A program made the translations under genes and the position numbers. Below, in pieces: positions 17,175-25,801 of a stretch of 64,000 bases of DNA (positions within the stretch are counted from its first letter, which is position 1; every line of letters starts with the position of its first letter). The stretch lies in contig OZ246020.1 in NCBI GenBank assembly GCA_965230795.1, positions 4,154,001-4,218,000 of the forward strand, read 5' to 3'. The notes under the pieces were generated by a model. That model was not told the DNA's origin and searched no databases. It was given only the letters and a program-made list of their open reading frames with translations. This stretch comes from PZPK01 sp965230795. GTDB taxonomy: Bacteria > Pseudomonadota > Gammaproteobacteria > Pseudomonadales > Oleiphilaceae.

Positions 17175-17698
17175 ATGCCTACAAGTTCCTGTTGGTTTTA
17201 CTGTCTTGCGCAGTTTTTGTTGCCTGCTCAAGCCAGCCAACGCAGGTCCTCGTGCCGGCAAAACCAGAACCGGGCAGCGCACCGGTCGAAACGAGAGTTC
17301 AAAGCCAGCCACCGAGCCAAACACGATCACAGCTCCCGTCCCAACCCAGGCACGTTCAGCCCGCTGAAAAGCAAGCTCCAGCCCCAGAACCCTACGTGCT
17401 TGAAGAACGCCCGGTTCCTACTCCTCCCGTTGTCTTTGACCTGATCGAAAAAGCCTCGGCTGCTTTATATCTGGATCAATGGCGTCAAGCGCAACACTAC
17501 CTGGAGCAGGCCCAACGCATTGCCCCAAAAGAACCCCAGGTCTACCTGTACTATGGCGATTACTATGTTGAACTGTCACAATTCTCTGAGGCCATGCACA
17601 TGTATGAACGTAGTCTTTCCCTCTCCGCTGAGGGTTCGGAAAGTCAGCGTCAGGCACGGTTCCGCATTCGCAAATTGCAATCTTTGCCCCCACAATGA
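17165..17698 (+). CDS. TPR lipoprotein associated with PBP1b
   Basis: 177 residues from the ATG at 17165, which lies inside the last codons of mrcB. Lipobox VFVAC in a signal sequence (MVLNAYKFLLVLLSCAVFVAC), then a Pro/Gln/Ser-rich linker (QPPSQTRSQLPSQPRHVQPAEKQ) and two or three TPR-like helices (QAQHYLEQAQRIAPKEPQVYLYYGDYYVELSQFSEAMHMYERSLSL). Position suggests an outer-membrane partner that could help activate PBP1b, as LpoB does in E. coli, though it is not homologous by eye to LpoB. Translationally coupled to mrcB. Confidence 0.8.
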   Translation: MVLNAYKFLLVLLSCAVFVACSSQPTQVLVPAKPEPGSAPVETRVQSQPPSQTRSQLPSQPRHVQPAEKQAPAPEPYVLEERPVPTPPVVFDLIEKASAALYLDQWRQAQHYLEQAQRIAPKEPQVYLYYGDYYVELSQFSEAMHMYERSLSLSAEGSESQRQARFRIRKLQSLPPQ

Positions 17699-17707
17699 GA
17701 CAGCCTG

Positions 17708-18271
17708 ATGGCTTTGAGCGCGACGCTTTTTCGCTTCACGATCCAGCTCAGTGATCTGGATAAACACTGCTATGAACGCATCTCCCTGAATGTTGCCCAG
17801 CACCCTTCAGAAACGACAGAGCGCATGCTGCTGCGCGTTATTGCCTATTGCTTTGAGTACGCACCGGGCCTGAGTTTTACTCGCGGACTCAGCACCGACA
17901 GCGAACCCGACATCTGGCGTCATCAGGACAATGGCACCATTGCTTCCTGGATCGAACTGGGCTGCCCGGAACCCAAGCGCTTAAGAAAGGCCTGTGGCCA
18001 GTCAGAATCTGTCGTGATTTATGCTTATGGTGAACAGAACACGCGTCGATGGTGGCAACAAGCCGGCAGTCAGCTGAAAAATCTGGATAAAGTCCGCACC
18101 CATTTTCTCGATGGCGAACAAATCCGCCAGCTTGTTGACTCCCTGAAGCGGAGTAACAGCCTGACCTGCCTGATAGAAGACGGAATTATGCAGCTTGGCT
18201 GGGACCAGCATTTCATCACAATAAACAGAATTCCCATGGATGCCATTCCCGGACAGGAGAGCATGCGATGA
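17708..18271 (+). CDS. yaeQ: YaeQ family protein
   Basis: 187 residues, matching the family length (about 180). The hallmark regions are MALSATLFRFTIQLSDLDKHCYE, the HPSETTERMLLRVIAYCFEYAPGLSFTRGLSTDSEPDIW segment, and RLRKACGQSESVVIYAYG. E. coli YaeQ has a fold related to PD-(D/E)XK nucleases and was reported as a suppressor of RfaH loss; its catalytic function is uncertain. The gene is coupled to the next one by an ATGA overlap. Confidence 0.93.
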   Translation: MALSATLFRFTIQLSDLDKHCYERISLNVAQHPSETTERMLLRVIAYCFEYAPGLSFTRGLSTDSEPDIWRHQDNGTIASWIELGCPEPKRLRKACGQSESVVIYAYGEQNTRRWWQQAGSQLKNLDKVRTHFLDGEQIRQLVDSLKRSNSLTCLIEDGIMQLGWDQHFITINRIPMDAIPGQESMR

Positions 18272-18582
18272 GCCTGCGCTCACTCCTGCTCACCGCGCTT
18301 GTCATTGCGGCCGGATGGTACTGGCTACAGAGCCGTGAACTGAAAGAGTTGGCCTTGCGCCGGGCAGCACGCTACTGCGATGATCTGGGCGTTTCACTGC
18401 TCGATCAGACCGTTGTGCTAAAAAGCCTTGGATTCGGTCGCAACGCCCGAGGCACAATGTGTTTGCGCCGCCGTTACGAATTTGATTTCACGTCGACCGG
18501 TGAACAGCGTTATCAGGGTGAGATCCGCCTTTTGGGAAAACAGGTGGAAGCAATCTCGCTGCAACCCCACCGCATTGACTAA
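18268..18582 (+). CDS. DUF3301 membrane-anchored protein
   Basis: 104 residues, one N-terminal TM segment (LRSLLLTALVIAAGWYWLQS) followed by the family block LKELALRRAARYCDDLGVSLLDQTVVLKSLGFGR, then a small beta-rich domain. The ATG overlaps the yaeQ stop and an AGGAG lies 8 nt upstream. The pair yaeQ-DUF3301 recurs in gammaproteobacteria. Function unknown. Confidence 0.9.
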   Translation: MSLRSLLLTALVIAAGWYWLQSRELKELALRRAARYCDDLGVSLLDQTVVLKSLGFGRNARGTMCLRRRYEFDFTSTGEQRYQGEIRLLGKQVEAISLQPHRID

Positions 18583-18662
18583 GCTGACTGCGCGAAGCTC
18601 GCAAACAGATCCCGCACCGCCCCCAAGGCCACTCATACCGGAGCATCACCCATTTTGAAGCA

Positions 18663-19274
18663 TTACGCGTCAGGCCGGATAATCTGAGCATCCTTACATG
18701 CCGACACAATCGGCTCCAGACGCTGAAGCGCATCCTCCGTCAGCTCACAATGCAGATTAACGGCCGCATCGTATCGAACATCCATGACCTTCGCTCCCAG
18801 CTGACTCAATTCGTGCCTGATCAACTGCTCTTCAGCAAAACCACATACGATCACCACAGACTCACGCGGTTCGTAAGTTAGCACCTCCAGCGCATCATAG
18901 GCTTGCTGCGTTGCCTGGGAATAGGCCCGGACCAGCCCCCCCGCGCCAAGTTTGATACCGCCAAAATAGCGAATCACGATCACCATGACATTGCCAACAC
19001 CCTTGTGCTGCATAACGTTCAGAATCGGTTTTCCCGCTGTGCCGCCAGGTTCACCGTCATCCGACATCGCAATCCAGCGCGGACTCTGTGGCGGACCAAT
19101 CAAATAAGCCCAGCAATGATGTCGAGCATCGGGAAAATCCTTACGAGCCTTATCCAGCCAGTGCATGGCCTCTTCGCGATCCTGCGCGGGATAAACACGT
19201 GCAATAAATCGGCTTTTTTTGATCAGATACTCGGTTTCAACCGGGTGTTTTGGAACAGGGAATACATGTGTCAT
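18663..19274 (-). CDS. yigZ: YigZ/IMPACT family protein
   Basis: 203 residues, the family size. N-terminal IMPACT domain: EYLIKKSRFIARVYPAQDREEAMHWLDKARKDFPDARHHCWAYLIG, DDGEPGGTAGKPILNVMQHKGVGNVMVIVIRYFGGIKLGAGGLVRAYSQA, then a C-terminal DUF1949 (RNA-binding-like) domain. Family members are linked to translation and eIF2-kinase regulation in eukaryotes; bacterial YigZ function is not firmly known. It converges with the DUF3301 gene and shares strand with the following lipoprotein gene, 20 bp upstream. Confidence 0.93.
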   Translation of the reverse strand: MTHVFPVPKHPVETEYLIKKSRFIARVYPAQDREEAMHWLDKARKDFPDARHHCWAYLIGPPQSPRWIAMSDDGEPGGTAGKPILNVMQHKGVGNVMVIVIRYFGGIKLGAGGLVRAYSQATQQAYDALEVLTYEPRESVVIVCGFAEEQLIRHELSQLGAKVMDVRYDAAVNLHCELTEDALQRLEPIVSACKDAQIIRPDA

Positions 19275-19294
19275 GAGTATGTTGCGCAGTGAGC

Positions 19295-20056
19295 TTAGTG
19301 ACGCCGGGCCAGCAGTCTGCCATGACGCTGGTCGAAATCAAGCCACAACTGGTAGCTCAAATAGCGTACATGCATTCTGGTCAGCACTGCATCGGCATCG
19401 AAGTCCATAGCCAGATGGACCGGCAAACCCTGCAAGCGGCGATTTGACGAGGCGTCACCAAGGAAATCAAAGACGTAAAAATGGCTGTAGGCGGACCCTT
19501 CATTCGGTAAATAGTCTGAGTCAATCTGTTCCGAGACTCCCCAGAGCGCTTCAATTTCAAAGCGACTGGGACGCAGCGAATCATGCACATCTCTGAGAAC
19601 CAGCTCAACGTCCAGTTGTCGCCAACCCAACGAAACCTTTTCGGCACAGGCGGCACGTAAGACCGCGTCAATCAGACCAATGGAAAACAAGTTACTGGCC
19701 GGCGGTAACAAGCTCCCGCTTTGGACCAACAAACGTTCATCCAGAGGTGTATAAACAAGATTAAAGGCAATATCAGGCGAAACACCTTCCGGTAAATCCG
19801 GCCTCTGCAGCTGAAAACGATCCACTCGCTGGTAAGGTAGCCTGGTTTGTGTAAACGGTGTTGCCCTCAGATATCGCAGCAAAACCTTGCGAGGCAAAAC
19901 CGGGTCGATGAAATGCACCACCCTTTGATCAACAACACTCGCCAGTTCAATTTGTGTATCAAATTCGCAAAACTGGTGACTGAATCGATACAAGGACCAG
20001 TAACGACATGAACCCAGTGCTGTAGCCAGTACCAGAATCAACATGCATTTCAGCAC
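19295..20056 (-). CDS. Hypothetical lipoprotein
   Basis: 253 residues from a GTG at 20056, or 249 from an ATG at 20044; both give a signal peptide ending at lipobox LGSC (LILVLATALGSC). The mature protein has no domain I recognise; it carries several isolated cysteines and the segments FDTQIELASVVDQRVVHFIDPVLPRKVLLRYL and LPVHLAMDFDADAVLTRMHVRYLSYQLWLDFDQRHG. It sits 20 bp upstream of yigZ on the same strand and 31 bp after a TetR gene, so it may be co-transcribed with both. Confidence 0.7.
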   Translation of the reverse strand: MLKCMLILVLATALGSCRYWSLYRFSHQFCEFDTQIELASVVDQRVVHFIDPVLPRKVLLRYLRATPFTQTRLPYQRVDRFQLQRPDLPEGVSPDIAFNLVYTPLDERLLVQSGSLLPPASNLFSIGLIDAVLRAACAEKVSLGWRQLDVELVLRDVHDSLRPSRFEIEALWGVSEQIDSDYLPNEGSAYSHFYVFDFLGDASSNRRLQGLPVHLAMDFDADAVLTRMHVRYLSYQLWLDFDQRHGRLLARRH

Positions 20057-20087
20057 AACCCTATGAGGGCCCTCGTTAGCAGGCTTG

Positions 20088-20732
20088 TCAATGATCAGGG
20101 TTCAGTTCCAGGTATTCAGGCAGGTAACAACGCAGATAGGCGATCGCCGCTCGGCGAGCCTCTTCTATGCCTTCCGCTCCCAGTGTGTTTTCTCGCCGCA
20201 AAGCCAGTGAAAAAAACAGATCAACGATCTCTACTGCGTTGTAAACGATCTGGGACAAGTTGGTGAGACGCGGCAATTTGAACAGACTTTCAAACAGTGC
20301 GCTCAAGGCCTGACTGAGCTCATTATCCAGCTCACGATCTGTCTGTTTAATACTCGCCGGCGCTTTGCCGCTCAGCAGCAACACACTAAACGCCGGCTGT
20401 GAGTTGTAGAAGCCTGCCGTTTCATGAATCAACCAGGCAATCAGAGACTGCCAACTGGCAAAGCGCTGGGAGGCAAATCCTTCCATCAGATGTGTCATCA
20501 ACTCCTGATGGAACTGACCCGCAATATCTGCATAGATATGGCTCACGTCCCTGTAAAAATGGTACAGCGAACTGGTGGGGATATCAGAATGCTGAGCCAC
20601 CTCTGCCAGAGAAAGTTGCTCCGGATCAGTATCCACCAGCAAGGCCCGCGTCGTTTTCAGGATCAAACGGCGCCTTTCCAGACCGCGCTTCTGATCCTTG
20701 CGCAAAGGAGGGTTCTTGGTAGATTGATTCAT
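20088..20732 (-). CDS. TetR family transcriptional regulator
   Basis: 214 residues. HTH at about 35-65 (LSLAEVAQHSDIPTSSLYHFYRDVSHIYADIAG), variable helical ligand domain after it. It lies divergent from the aminotransferase-kinase fusion across a 165-bp AT-rich spacer and is the obvious candidate regulator of that gene. Inducer unknown. Confidence 0.9.
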   Translation of the reverse strand: MNQSTKNPPLRKDQKRGLERRRLILKTTRALLVDTDPEQLSLAEVAQHSDIPTSSLYHFYRDVSHIYADIAGQFHQELMTHLMEGFASQRFASWQSLIAWLIHETAGFYNSQPAFSVLLLSGKAPASIKQTDRELDNELSQALSALFESLFKLPRLTNLSQIVYNAVEIVDLFFSLALRRENTLGAEGIEEARRAAIAYLRCYLPEYLELNPDH

Positions 20733-20839
20733 GACTTTAACAACATCCAGCGTACTATTCTGTGCGTGTATCGTTTAGTTTAGTCTCAAAACCTCAGATT
20801 ATAAAAATCGAATTCTATCGACTTATATGGATTTAATTG

Positions 20840-20870
20840 TTGTTATAGTTATATTTAACTCTATTATAAT
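20840..20870 (+). promoter_or_regulatory. Candidate sigma-70 promoter for the aminotransferase-kinase gene
   Basis: TATAAT at 20865-20870 with a weak -35 TTGTTA at 20840-20845, spacing 19, in an AT-rich tract 28 bp before the ATG at 20898. The -10 is a consensus match; the -35 is weak. Confidence 0.45.
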
Positions 20871-20897
20871 GGAATATTTTCCAGTTTAGGCTCATTT

Positions 20898-23291
20898 ATG
20901 TCCTCCCTGCTTCAGCGACCCGGTTTTAAAAACCTGTCCCAGTCAAAGCAACAGCTATTCATTGATGCGCATGCGCATCTTTACCCTGCGCGCATCGACA
21001 CCCTGTTGGAAGGCGGCATTAACTTCGTTCCCGATGCACGCAAGGGTTACCGTTATTGGGATATGGATGGTCGCGAGCTGATGGATCTGCATTTGAACGG
21101 CGGCACCTTCAATCTTGGCCACGGCCATCCGGAGCTGGTCGAATTAATGCGCGAGTCACTATCGAACTGGGACATCGGCAACCATCACTTTTGCTCCGCC
21201 CCAAAAGTCGAACTGGCCAAGGCGCTTGTCAACTGCTCGCCAGGCCAATTGCAATATGTGGTGTTCACCCCCAGTGCAAGCGAAGCCAACGATGTCGCCA
21301 TTAAATCTGCTCGTCGCGCCACCGGTCGCAAAAAAATCGTCGCACTGGATTGTGCCTACCATGGCCGTACCGGTCTGTCTGGCGCAGCTGGCGACGATGA
21401 ATCGGCACGTTATTTCAACAGTGACCAACCAGAGGACTTTATCAAGGTCCCCTTCAACGACCTGGATGCCATGGCTGATGCCCTAAAGCACAACGACGTA
21501 GCCCTGGTGATGATGGAACCTCTACCGGCGACTGCGGGTTTCCCCCTCCCCTTCGATGGTTATCTTCAGGGTGTTAAAACTCTATGCGAGGCGCACGGAA
21601 CATTGTTTCTGGCCGATGAGGTACAAACAGGCCTGGGTCGCAGTGGCTACAACTGGGCCATCGAAAAATGGCAGATAGAACCGGATTTTCTGGTATGTGG
21701 TAAAGGTCTGTCCGGCGGACTTTACCCCATGGCTGCGGTACTCATGACAGCCTCGGCTGGCGCCTGGGTTCAGGACAGTGGCTGGGGACATGTCTCAACC
21801 TTTGGCGGATCCGATCTGGGCTGTATTGTCGCCAAACGTGCCTTGGAACTCTCGCTGGCAGACAGCACGCGCAACAATGTAACGAAACAGGCTCAAACTC
21901 TGCGCGCAGGACTGGAAGCCCTGTTACCTCGCTTCCCTTTCTTTGTGGACATTCGCCAGCAGGGACTGATCTTTGGTCTCAGGTTCCAGGATCGTCTGAC
22001 CGGCTACGGCATGATGAAAGCCCTGTATGAATGTGGTGTATGGGCATTCGTTGCCGGCTTTGACGAGTCCGTTCTGCAGTTCAAGCCCGGCCTGCTCATT
22101 GACGATGCTTTTAGCCACGAGCTATTGCGGCGTGTCGAACATGCCTGTGTCTGGTACGTAAACCACGCCAGTTCCCTGATTCTGGGTGCCGAACCGGACC
22201 CAGATAGCCCAGCATTACTGGCGGCACGACAAACTGCCCGGGAAGCGCTGAAATACTGGAATCTGGAAACGGCCGAGCTTCACTTGCTGAAGCACAGGGA
22301 AAACACGGTATTTCGCGTTGATCCCGGCAATGGTCAAGCCCCCTGCGTACTGCGCGTGCACAGGACGGAATACCATAGCGATAGCGCGCTGCAATCCGAA
22401 TTGATGTGGATGGCCGCGCTGAACGAGTCAGGTATTGAATGCCCTCTAGCAATAAACACCACCGATGGCCGTCCCTTTGTCCACGTTGTCTCCCCTCTCT
22501 CGGATATGACGCATCAGGTTTCCATGGTGACCTGGGTCGAAGGCAAACCCTTCGACGATCTGGGTAAGGTTGAGCGCGGCGTCATTCCTGAAACCTGCGA
22601 ACGTTATCGGGCTCTGGGAGCTCTGGCAGGAAAACTGCACAACCAGAGTCAGCGTTGGAACCCTCCGGCCGGTTTTACACGCCATGCCTGGGATGAAGAG
22701 GGTCTGCTCGGCGAGAACCCGAACTGGGGGCGCTTCTGGGAACACCCGGTATTGACCGCCGGGCAACGTCGACAAATCCTCAAGGCACGCACCGTGCTGA
22801 AGGCCCTGCTAAAGCAACTGGGAAAAGCGCCCGAGCGCTATGGATTGATACATTCGGATTTTCTGCCGGAGAATATCTTGTGCGACAAGGATACACTGCG
22901 CTTGATTGATTTTGACGACAGCGGCTATGGCTGGCACCTGTTCGAAATGGCCACGTCGCTTTTCCCCCAGTTAAGCCAGCCCTACTTTGACCAGATTCAG
23001 CAAGCCTATGTGGAGGGCTACCGAACTGAGCGTGAGCTCAGTGCAGACGACCTGGAGATTTTGCCTGCTTTTTTGATGATTCGGGGCTTCAGCTATCTGG
23101 GCTGGCTCATGACGAGACGAGAAAGCCTGCCCAATGCCGATCGACTCGCACGGGAAATTGCCAAGGGCCTGTGCGAATTTATTCCGGAATTGCTGGCACA
23201 GCTGAATCCTTTTCAGCGAATGGGAGTTGAGATACTCACATGGTTCAGCAACACGAGGACAGATAAAGACGGGCTCAGCCCGGCAAGCTGA
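20898..23291 (+). CDS. Class III aminotransferase fused to an APH-family kinase
   Basis: 797 residues. Residues about 30-425 are a class III PLP enzyme: GHGHPEL and SASEANDVAIKSARRATGR early on, Asp240 (ADEVQTGLGRSG) contacting the PLP pyridine nitrogen, and Schiff-base Lys269 (CGKGLSGGLYPMAA). From about 440 a kinase of the homoserine-kinase/APH type follows, with HSDFLPENIL (His652, Asp654, Asn659) and LIDFDDSG. Some known relatives pair a kinase that phosphorylates an amino alcohol with a PLP phospho-lyase that releases phosphate and ammonia to give an aldehyde (as in ethanolamine-phosphate and hydroxylysine-phosphate lyases). A fusion of both would perform both steps; substrate unknown. 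Divergent TetR likely regulates it. Confidence 0.88.
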   Translation: MSSLLQRPGFKNLSQSKQQLFIDAHAHLYPARIDTLLEGGINFVPDARKGYRYWDMDGRELMDLHLNGGTFNLGHGHPELVELMRESLSNWDIGNHHFCSAPKVELAKALVNCSPGQLQYVVFTPSASEANDVAIKSARRATGRKKIVALDCAYHGRTGLSGAAGDDESARYFNSDQPEDFIKVPFNDLDAMADALKHNDVALVMMEPLPATAGFPLPFDGYLQGVKTLCEAHGTLFLADEVQTGLGRSGYNWAIEKWQIEPDFLVCGKGLSGGLYPMAAVLMTASAGAWVQDSGWGHVSTFGGSDLGCIVAKRALELSLADSTRNNVTKQAQTLRAGLEALLPRFPFFVDIRQQGLIFGLRFQDRLTGYGMMKALYECGVWAFVAGFDESVLQFKPGLLIDDAFSHELLRRVEHACVWYVNHASSLILGAEPDPDSPALLAARQTAREALKYWNLETAELHLLKHRENTVFRVDPGNGQAPCVLRVHRTEYHSDSALQSELMWMAALNESGIECPLAINTTDGRPFVHVVSPLSDMTHQVSMVTWVEGKPFDDLGKVERGVIPETCERYRALGALAGKLHNQSQRWNPPAGFTRHAWDEEGLLGENPNWGRFWEHPVLTAGQRRQILKARTVLKALLKQLGKAPERYGLIHSDFLPENILCDKDTLRLIDFDDSGYGWHLFEMATSLFPQLSQPYFDQIQQAYVEGYRTERELSADDLEILPAFLMIRGFSYLGWLMTRRESLPNADRLAREIAKGLCEFIPELLAQLNPFQRMGVEILTWFSNTRTDKDGLSPAS

Positions 23292-23385
23292 TTTTTTGCC
23301 CGGACATCACAGTAAAATCTGCGGCGATACACGGTTTTTTGGTCTACAGTTACGTAACCTCTACATTAATTGTCAGGCGACTCTG

Positions 23386-23411
23386 GCCTGAAGGCGTCAA
23401 GAGCTTCAGGC
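23386..23411. repeat. 8-bp perfect inverted repeat upstream of the solute-binding gene
   Basis: GCCTGAAG at 23386-23393 and CTTCAGGC at 23404-23411 with a 10-nt spacer, 71 bp before the SBP start at 23482. No T-run follows, so it may be an operator or a leader hairpin. Confidence 0.35.
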
Positions 23412-23481
23412 AGTACAACGTATAGAACGTATCGTGAATCAGAGTTTCCTCAGGGCACGATAAACCGGGAATTTCTCGTCT

Positions 23482-24291
23482 ATGCTCAAATACTTTTCTC
23501 GACTCAATCTCTTGCTTGCCGCACTGATTGTTACCTCGCTCACCCATGCCCAGAATCAAGACCTGTTCTGCAGCAAGCTGTTTGCAACAGGCAACCCGGA
23601 ATATCCCCCTTACCTGTGGCGTGACCCGACAGACCCAAAGAAACTCATTGGCGCCAACACAATTATTTTCAATGAAATATCCGAGCGCTTGGGCATCCCC
23701 ATCGAAGTGCTTTACGTCGGCCCCTGGTCGCGGGCACAACAGGAAGTACGCAGTGGTCGTATCGATTTGATGGCGGGCGCCTTTCTGACCATGCCGCGCA
23801 TCCAGTATATGGATTATGTCTATCCAGCCTTTCTCGATACCACCAGCGTCGTCTGGACGCGGGTGGATGATAAATTCGACCTGCAACGTCGCGAAGACTT
23901 GATAGACAGACAAGGAATTACCGTCATCAACAATAGCTTTGGTCAGGAATTCGATAGCTTCGCGGAGCAAAACCTGATTATCAGTACGGTTCCCTCGCTG
24001 GAGCAGGCCTTCAAAATGCTGAATCTGGGACGCGCAGACTATCTGCTGTATGAAAAAAACCCTGCGCTCGCCTACATTCGTGAGTGGGGCATTGCGGATA
24101 AATCAAAAGTCGTTGGCCCACCAATCAGCAGTGAGGGGCTGTTTATGACCATTTCTCATAAATCTTCGTGTAACAACGGAGCTTTGCGTGGCCAGCTTGC
24201 CAAAATCGTTCGGGACATGGTCATTGATGGCACCACTGAACGGGCCCTGCAAACCGGCCTGGAAATGTGGCAACAGGGCTCCAAACAGTAA
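23482..24291 (+). CDS. Periplasmic solute-binding protein (SBP_bac_3 type)
   Basis: 269 residues, signal peptide ending THA. The mature protein starts with a cysteine-containing CSKLFATGNPEYPPYLWRDP, then follows the amino-acid-binding fold: NTIIFNEISERLGIPIEVLYVGPWSRAQQEVRSGRIDLMAGAFLTMPRIQYMDYVYPAF. A second cysteine in SSCNNGAL may pair with the first. No permease or ATPase is adjacent. Such orphans may act as sensory input proteins or work with remote transporters. Confidence 0.83.
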   Translation: MLKYFSRLNLLLAALIVTSLTHAQNQDLFCSKLFATGNPEYPPYLWRDPTDPKKLIGANTIIFNEISERLGIPIEVLYVGPWSRAQQEVRSGRIDLMAGAFLTMPRIQYMDYVYPAFLDTTSVVWTRVDDKFDLQRREDLIDRQGITVINNSFGQEFDSFAEQNLIISTVPSLEQAFKMLNLGRADYLLYEKNPALAYIREWGIADKSKVVGPPISSEGLFMTISHKSSCNNGALRGQLAKIVRDMVIDGTTERALQTGLEMWQQGSKQ

Positions 24292-24338
24292 CCCGCCGGC
24301 TAGTGACATCCCCGGCTTTGCAATCAGGAGCAACAACT

Positions 24339-24572
24339 ATGGACACCTCCAATCATTCAATGAGTGATCTGTTTCAGCAACTGGGTCTGCCGGATTCCAG
24401 TGACGCTATAGAAAGCTTTGTGAAGAAACATGCGCTGAGCTCGGAAGAAAAACTGATCGAAGCGAGTTTCTGGAGTGAACCTCAAGCTGCTTTCCTGCAG
24501 GAGGCCATTGCCGATGATTCAGATTGGGCAGAGGTGGTAGATCAACTGGATGCGCGCCTGCGCGAACACTGA
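24339..24572 (+). CDS. DUF2789 family protein
   Basis: 77 residues from the ATG at 24339 with AGGAG 8 nt upstream (the open frame from 24267 lacks a good start). The family signature is clear: MDTSNHSMSDLFQQLGLPDSSDAIESFVKKHALSSEEKLIEASFWSEPQAAFLQEAIADDSDWAEVVDQLD. Small, acidic, helical and cytoplasmic; function unknown. Ends 5 bp before the stop of the convergent CBS gene. Confidence 0.92.
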   Translation: MDTSNHSMSDLFQQLGLPDSSDAIESFVKKHALSSEEKLIEASFWSEPQAAFLQEAIADDSDWAEVVDQLDARLREH

Positions 24573-24577
24573 CAGGC

Positions 24578-25228
24578 TTAGGCCTGAGCATCAAAGGGTG
24601 TGGATTTGAGGATCACCTTCATGACATCAGAACGAGTGACTATCCCGACCAGTTTACCTTGATCAGTGACCGGAATGCCGTCCAGGTCACGCTCCATCAT
24701 CGCCTGAGCCAAATCCACCATGTCGGTTTCCACTCCGGTGGACAAGACCTGCGGCTCGCAAAATGCGTCCATGGGGATATTATCCACCGTCTGTTCAGGC
24801 GTCTGCATCAGGTAGGTCAGAATCTTCTTTTCCGAAAGCATCCCGCACAGTTGAGCCATCGCATCCACAATGACCAGATGTCGAATACCATGCCGCTCCA
24901 TCAACTCCCAAGCGTCGGAGAGGGAGGCCTGCTGCCCAATGGTTATCACCGAACGACTCATATACTGGGACACGCGCCCCAGACGCAGCGCAGATTGCGC
25001 CTGGGTCTGCGTATAGGCTTCACGCGCCTCGTCCTGATTCAGGGTCGTCTGCTGTGTTCCTGAGCCTTGCCGCTGATCACTATTCGGCGGCAAGTCCGAT
25101 TGAATCTTGGGATGGATCCGATTGATTTCTTCCAGCTCGCTGGTGGGTGGTATATCGCGAATACGGAAGCGCTTGTCCAGGGGCGTGACAATACCTCGCC
25201 CCGGTTCATGCACAAAAAATACGGCCAT
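24578..25228 (-). CDS. CBS domain protein
   Basis: 216 residues from the ATG at 25228 (AAGGAGG 6 nt upstream). A disordered N-terminus, rich in Gln and Asp, precedes two CBS repeats from about 85: VSQYMSRSVITIGQQASLSDAWELMERHGIRHLVIVD and FCEPQVLSTGVETDMVDLAQAMMERDLDGIPVTDQGKLVGIVTRSDVMKVIL. CBS pairs bind adenosyl nucleotides (ATP, AMP, SAM) and regulate attached or partner proteins. A conserved-looking stand-alone sensor of energy state; no partner is obvious here. Confidence 0.9.
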   Translation of the reverse strand: MAVFFVHEPGRGIVTPLDKRFRIRDIPPTSELEEINRIHPKIQSDLPPNSDQRQGSGTQQTTLNQDEAREAYTQTQAQSALRLGRVSQYMSRSVITIGQQASLSDAWELMERHGIRHLVIVDAMAQLCGMLSEKKILTYLMQTPEQTVDNIPMDAFCEPQVLSTGVETDMVDLAQAMMERDLDGIPVTDQGKLVGIVTRSDVMKVILKSTPFDAQA

Positions 25229-25420
25229 CAAGACCCTCCTTCACGCCAGCGAGCGCTGGCAACGCAACCATGTTTCAGACTTATTAATATATGTCGGCCG
25301 TTGATCTGCATCAATGAGCATACAAAACCGGCTATCTATGCTAAAAACATAGAGGGTATTCGGACAACTCAATTACTGATCCGTCATATCGGACTTCACA
25401 CAACGATAAGGAGCTTCACC

Positions 25421-25720
25421 ATGTCGTCACATCACGAGCAGATCGAAAAACTGGCAGAACGCTTGGAAGAGTGGGATTACAAACTGGACCGTCTGGAGCA
25501 TCGACTGCAGGACCTTCCCGATGAACTGGAGGCAAAAGTCGAAAAGAAGCTCGAAGAAATCAAATCCTATCGAAATAAATTGAAAGAAACCGAGCAAAAG
25601 TTGCGAGATGGCGCTGAAGACGCGATTCAGGATGTCGAGGATTCCATCGAAGATGCCTGGGACACCATGAAAATGCTATTCGAGGAAATCGAACTCGACG
25701 TCAAAGTGGATGTGCAGTAA
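25421..25720 (+). CDS. Small coiled-coil protein
   Basis: 99 residues from the ATG at 25421, preceded by AAGGAG 7 nt upstream (ATAAGGAGCTTCACC). Nearly the whole protein is heptad-like: QIEKLAERLEEWDYKLDRLEHRLQDLPDELEAKVEKKLEEIKSYRNKLKETEQKLRDGAEDAIQDVEDSIEDAWDTMKMLFEEIELD. Acidic, soluble, no signal. No family recognised; a scaffold or oligomerising factor is the natural guess. Confidence 0.75.
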   Translation: MSSHHEQIEKLAERLEEWDYKLDRLEHRLQDLPDELEAKVEKKLEEIKSYRNKLKETEQKLRDGAEDAIQDVEDSIEDAWDTMKMLFEEIELDVKVDVQ

Positions 25721-25801
25721 CCACACCAGTCCACCTGCCTGTCTGGTGGCTGGCTTGAATCGCCTCCACCAGCACGGCATTAGATTACTTGTATGAACAC
25801 C

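Noticed and set aside
23270..23300. Possible terminator at the end of the aminotransferase-kinase gene
   Set aside because: The GC stem overlaps the stop codon and is separated from the T-run by nine bases, so it is weak; not listed.
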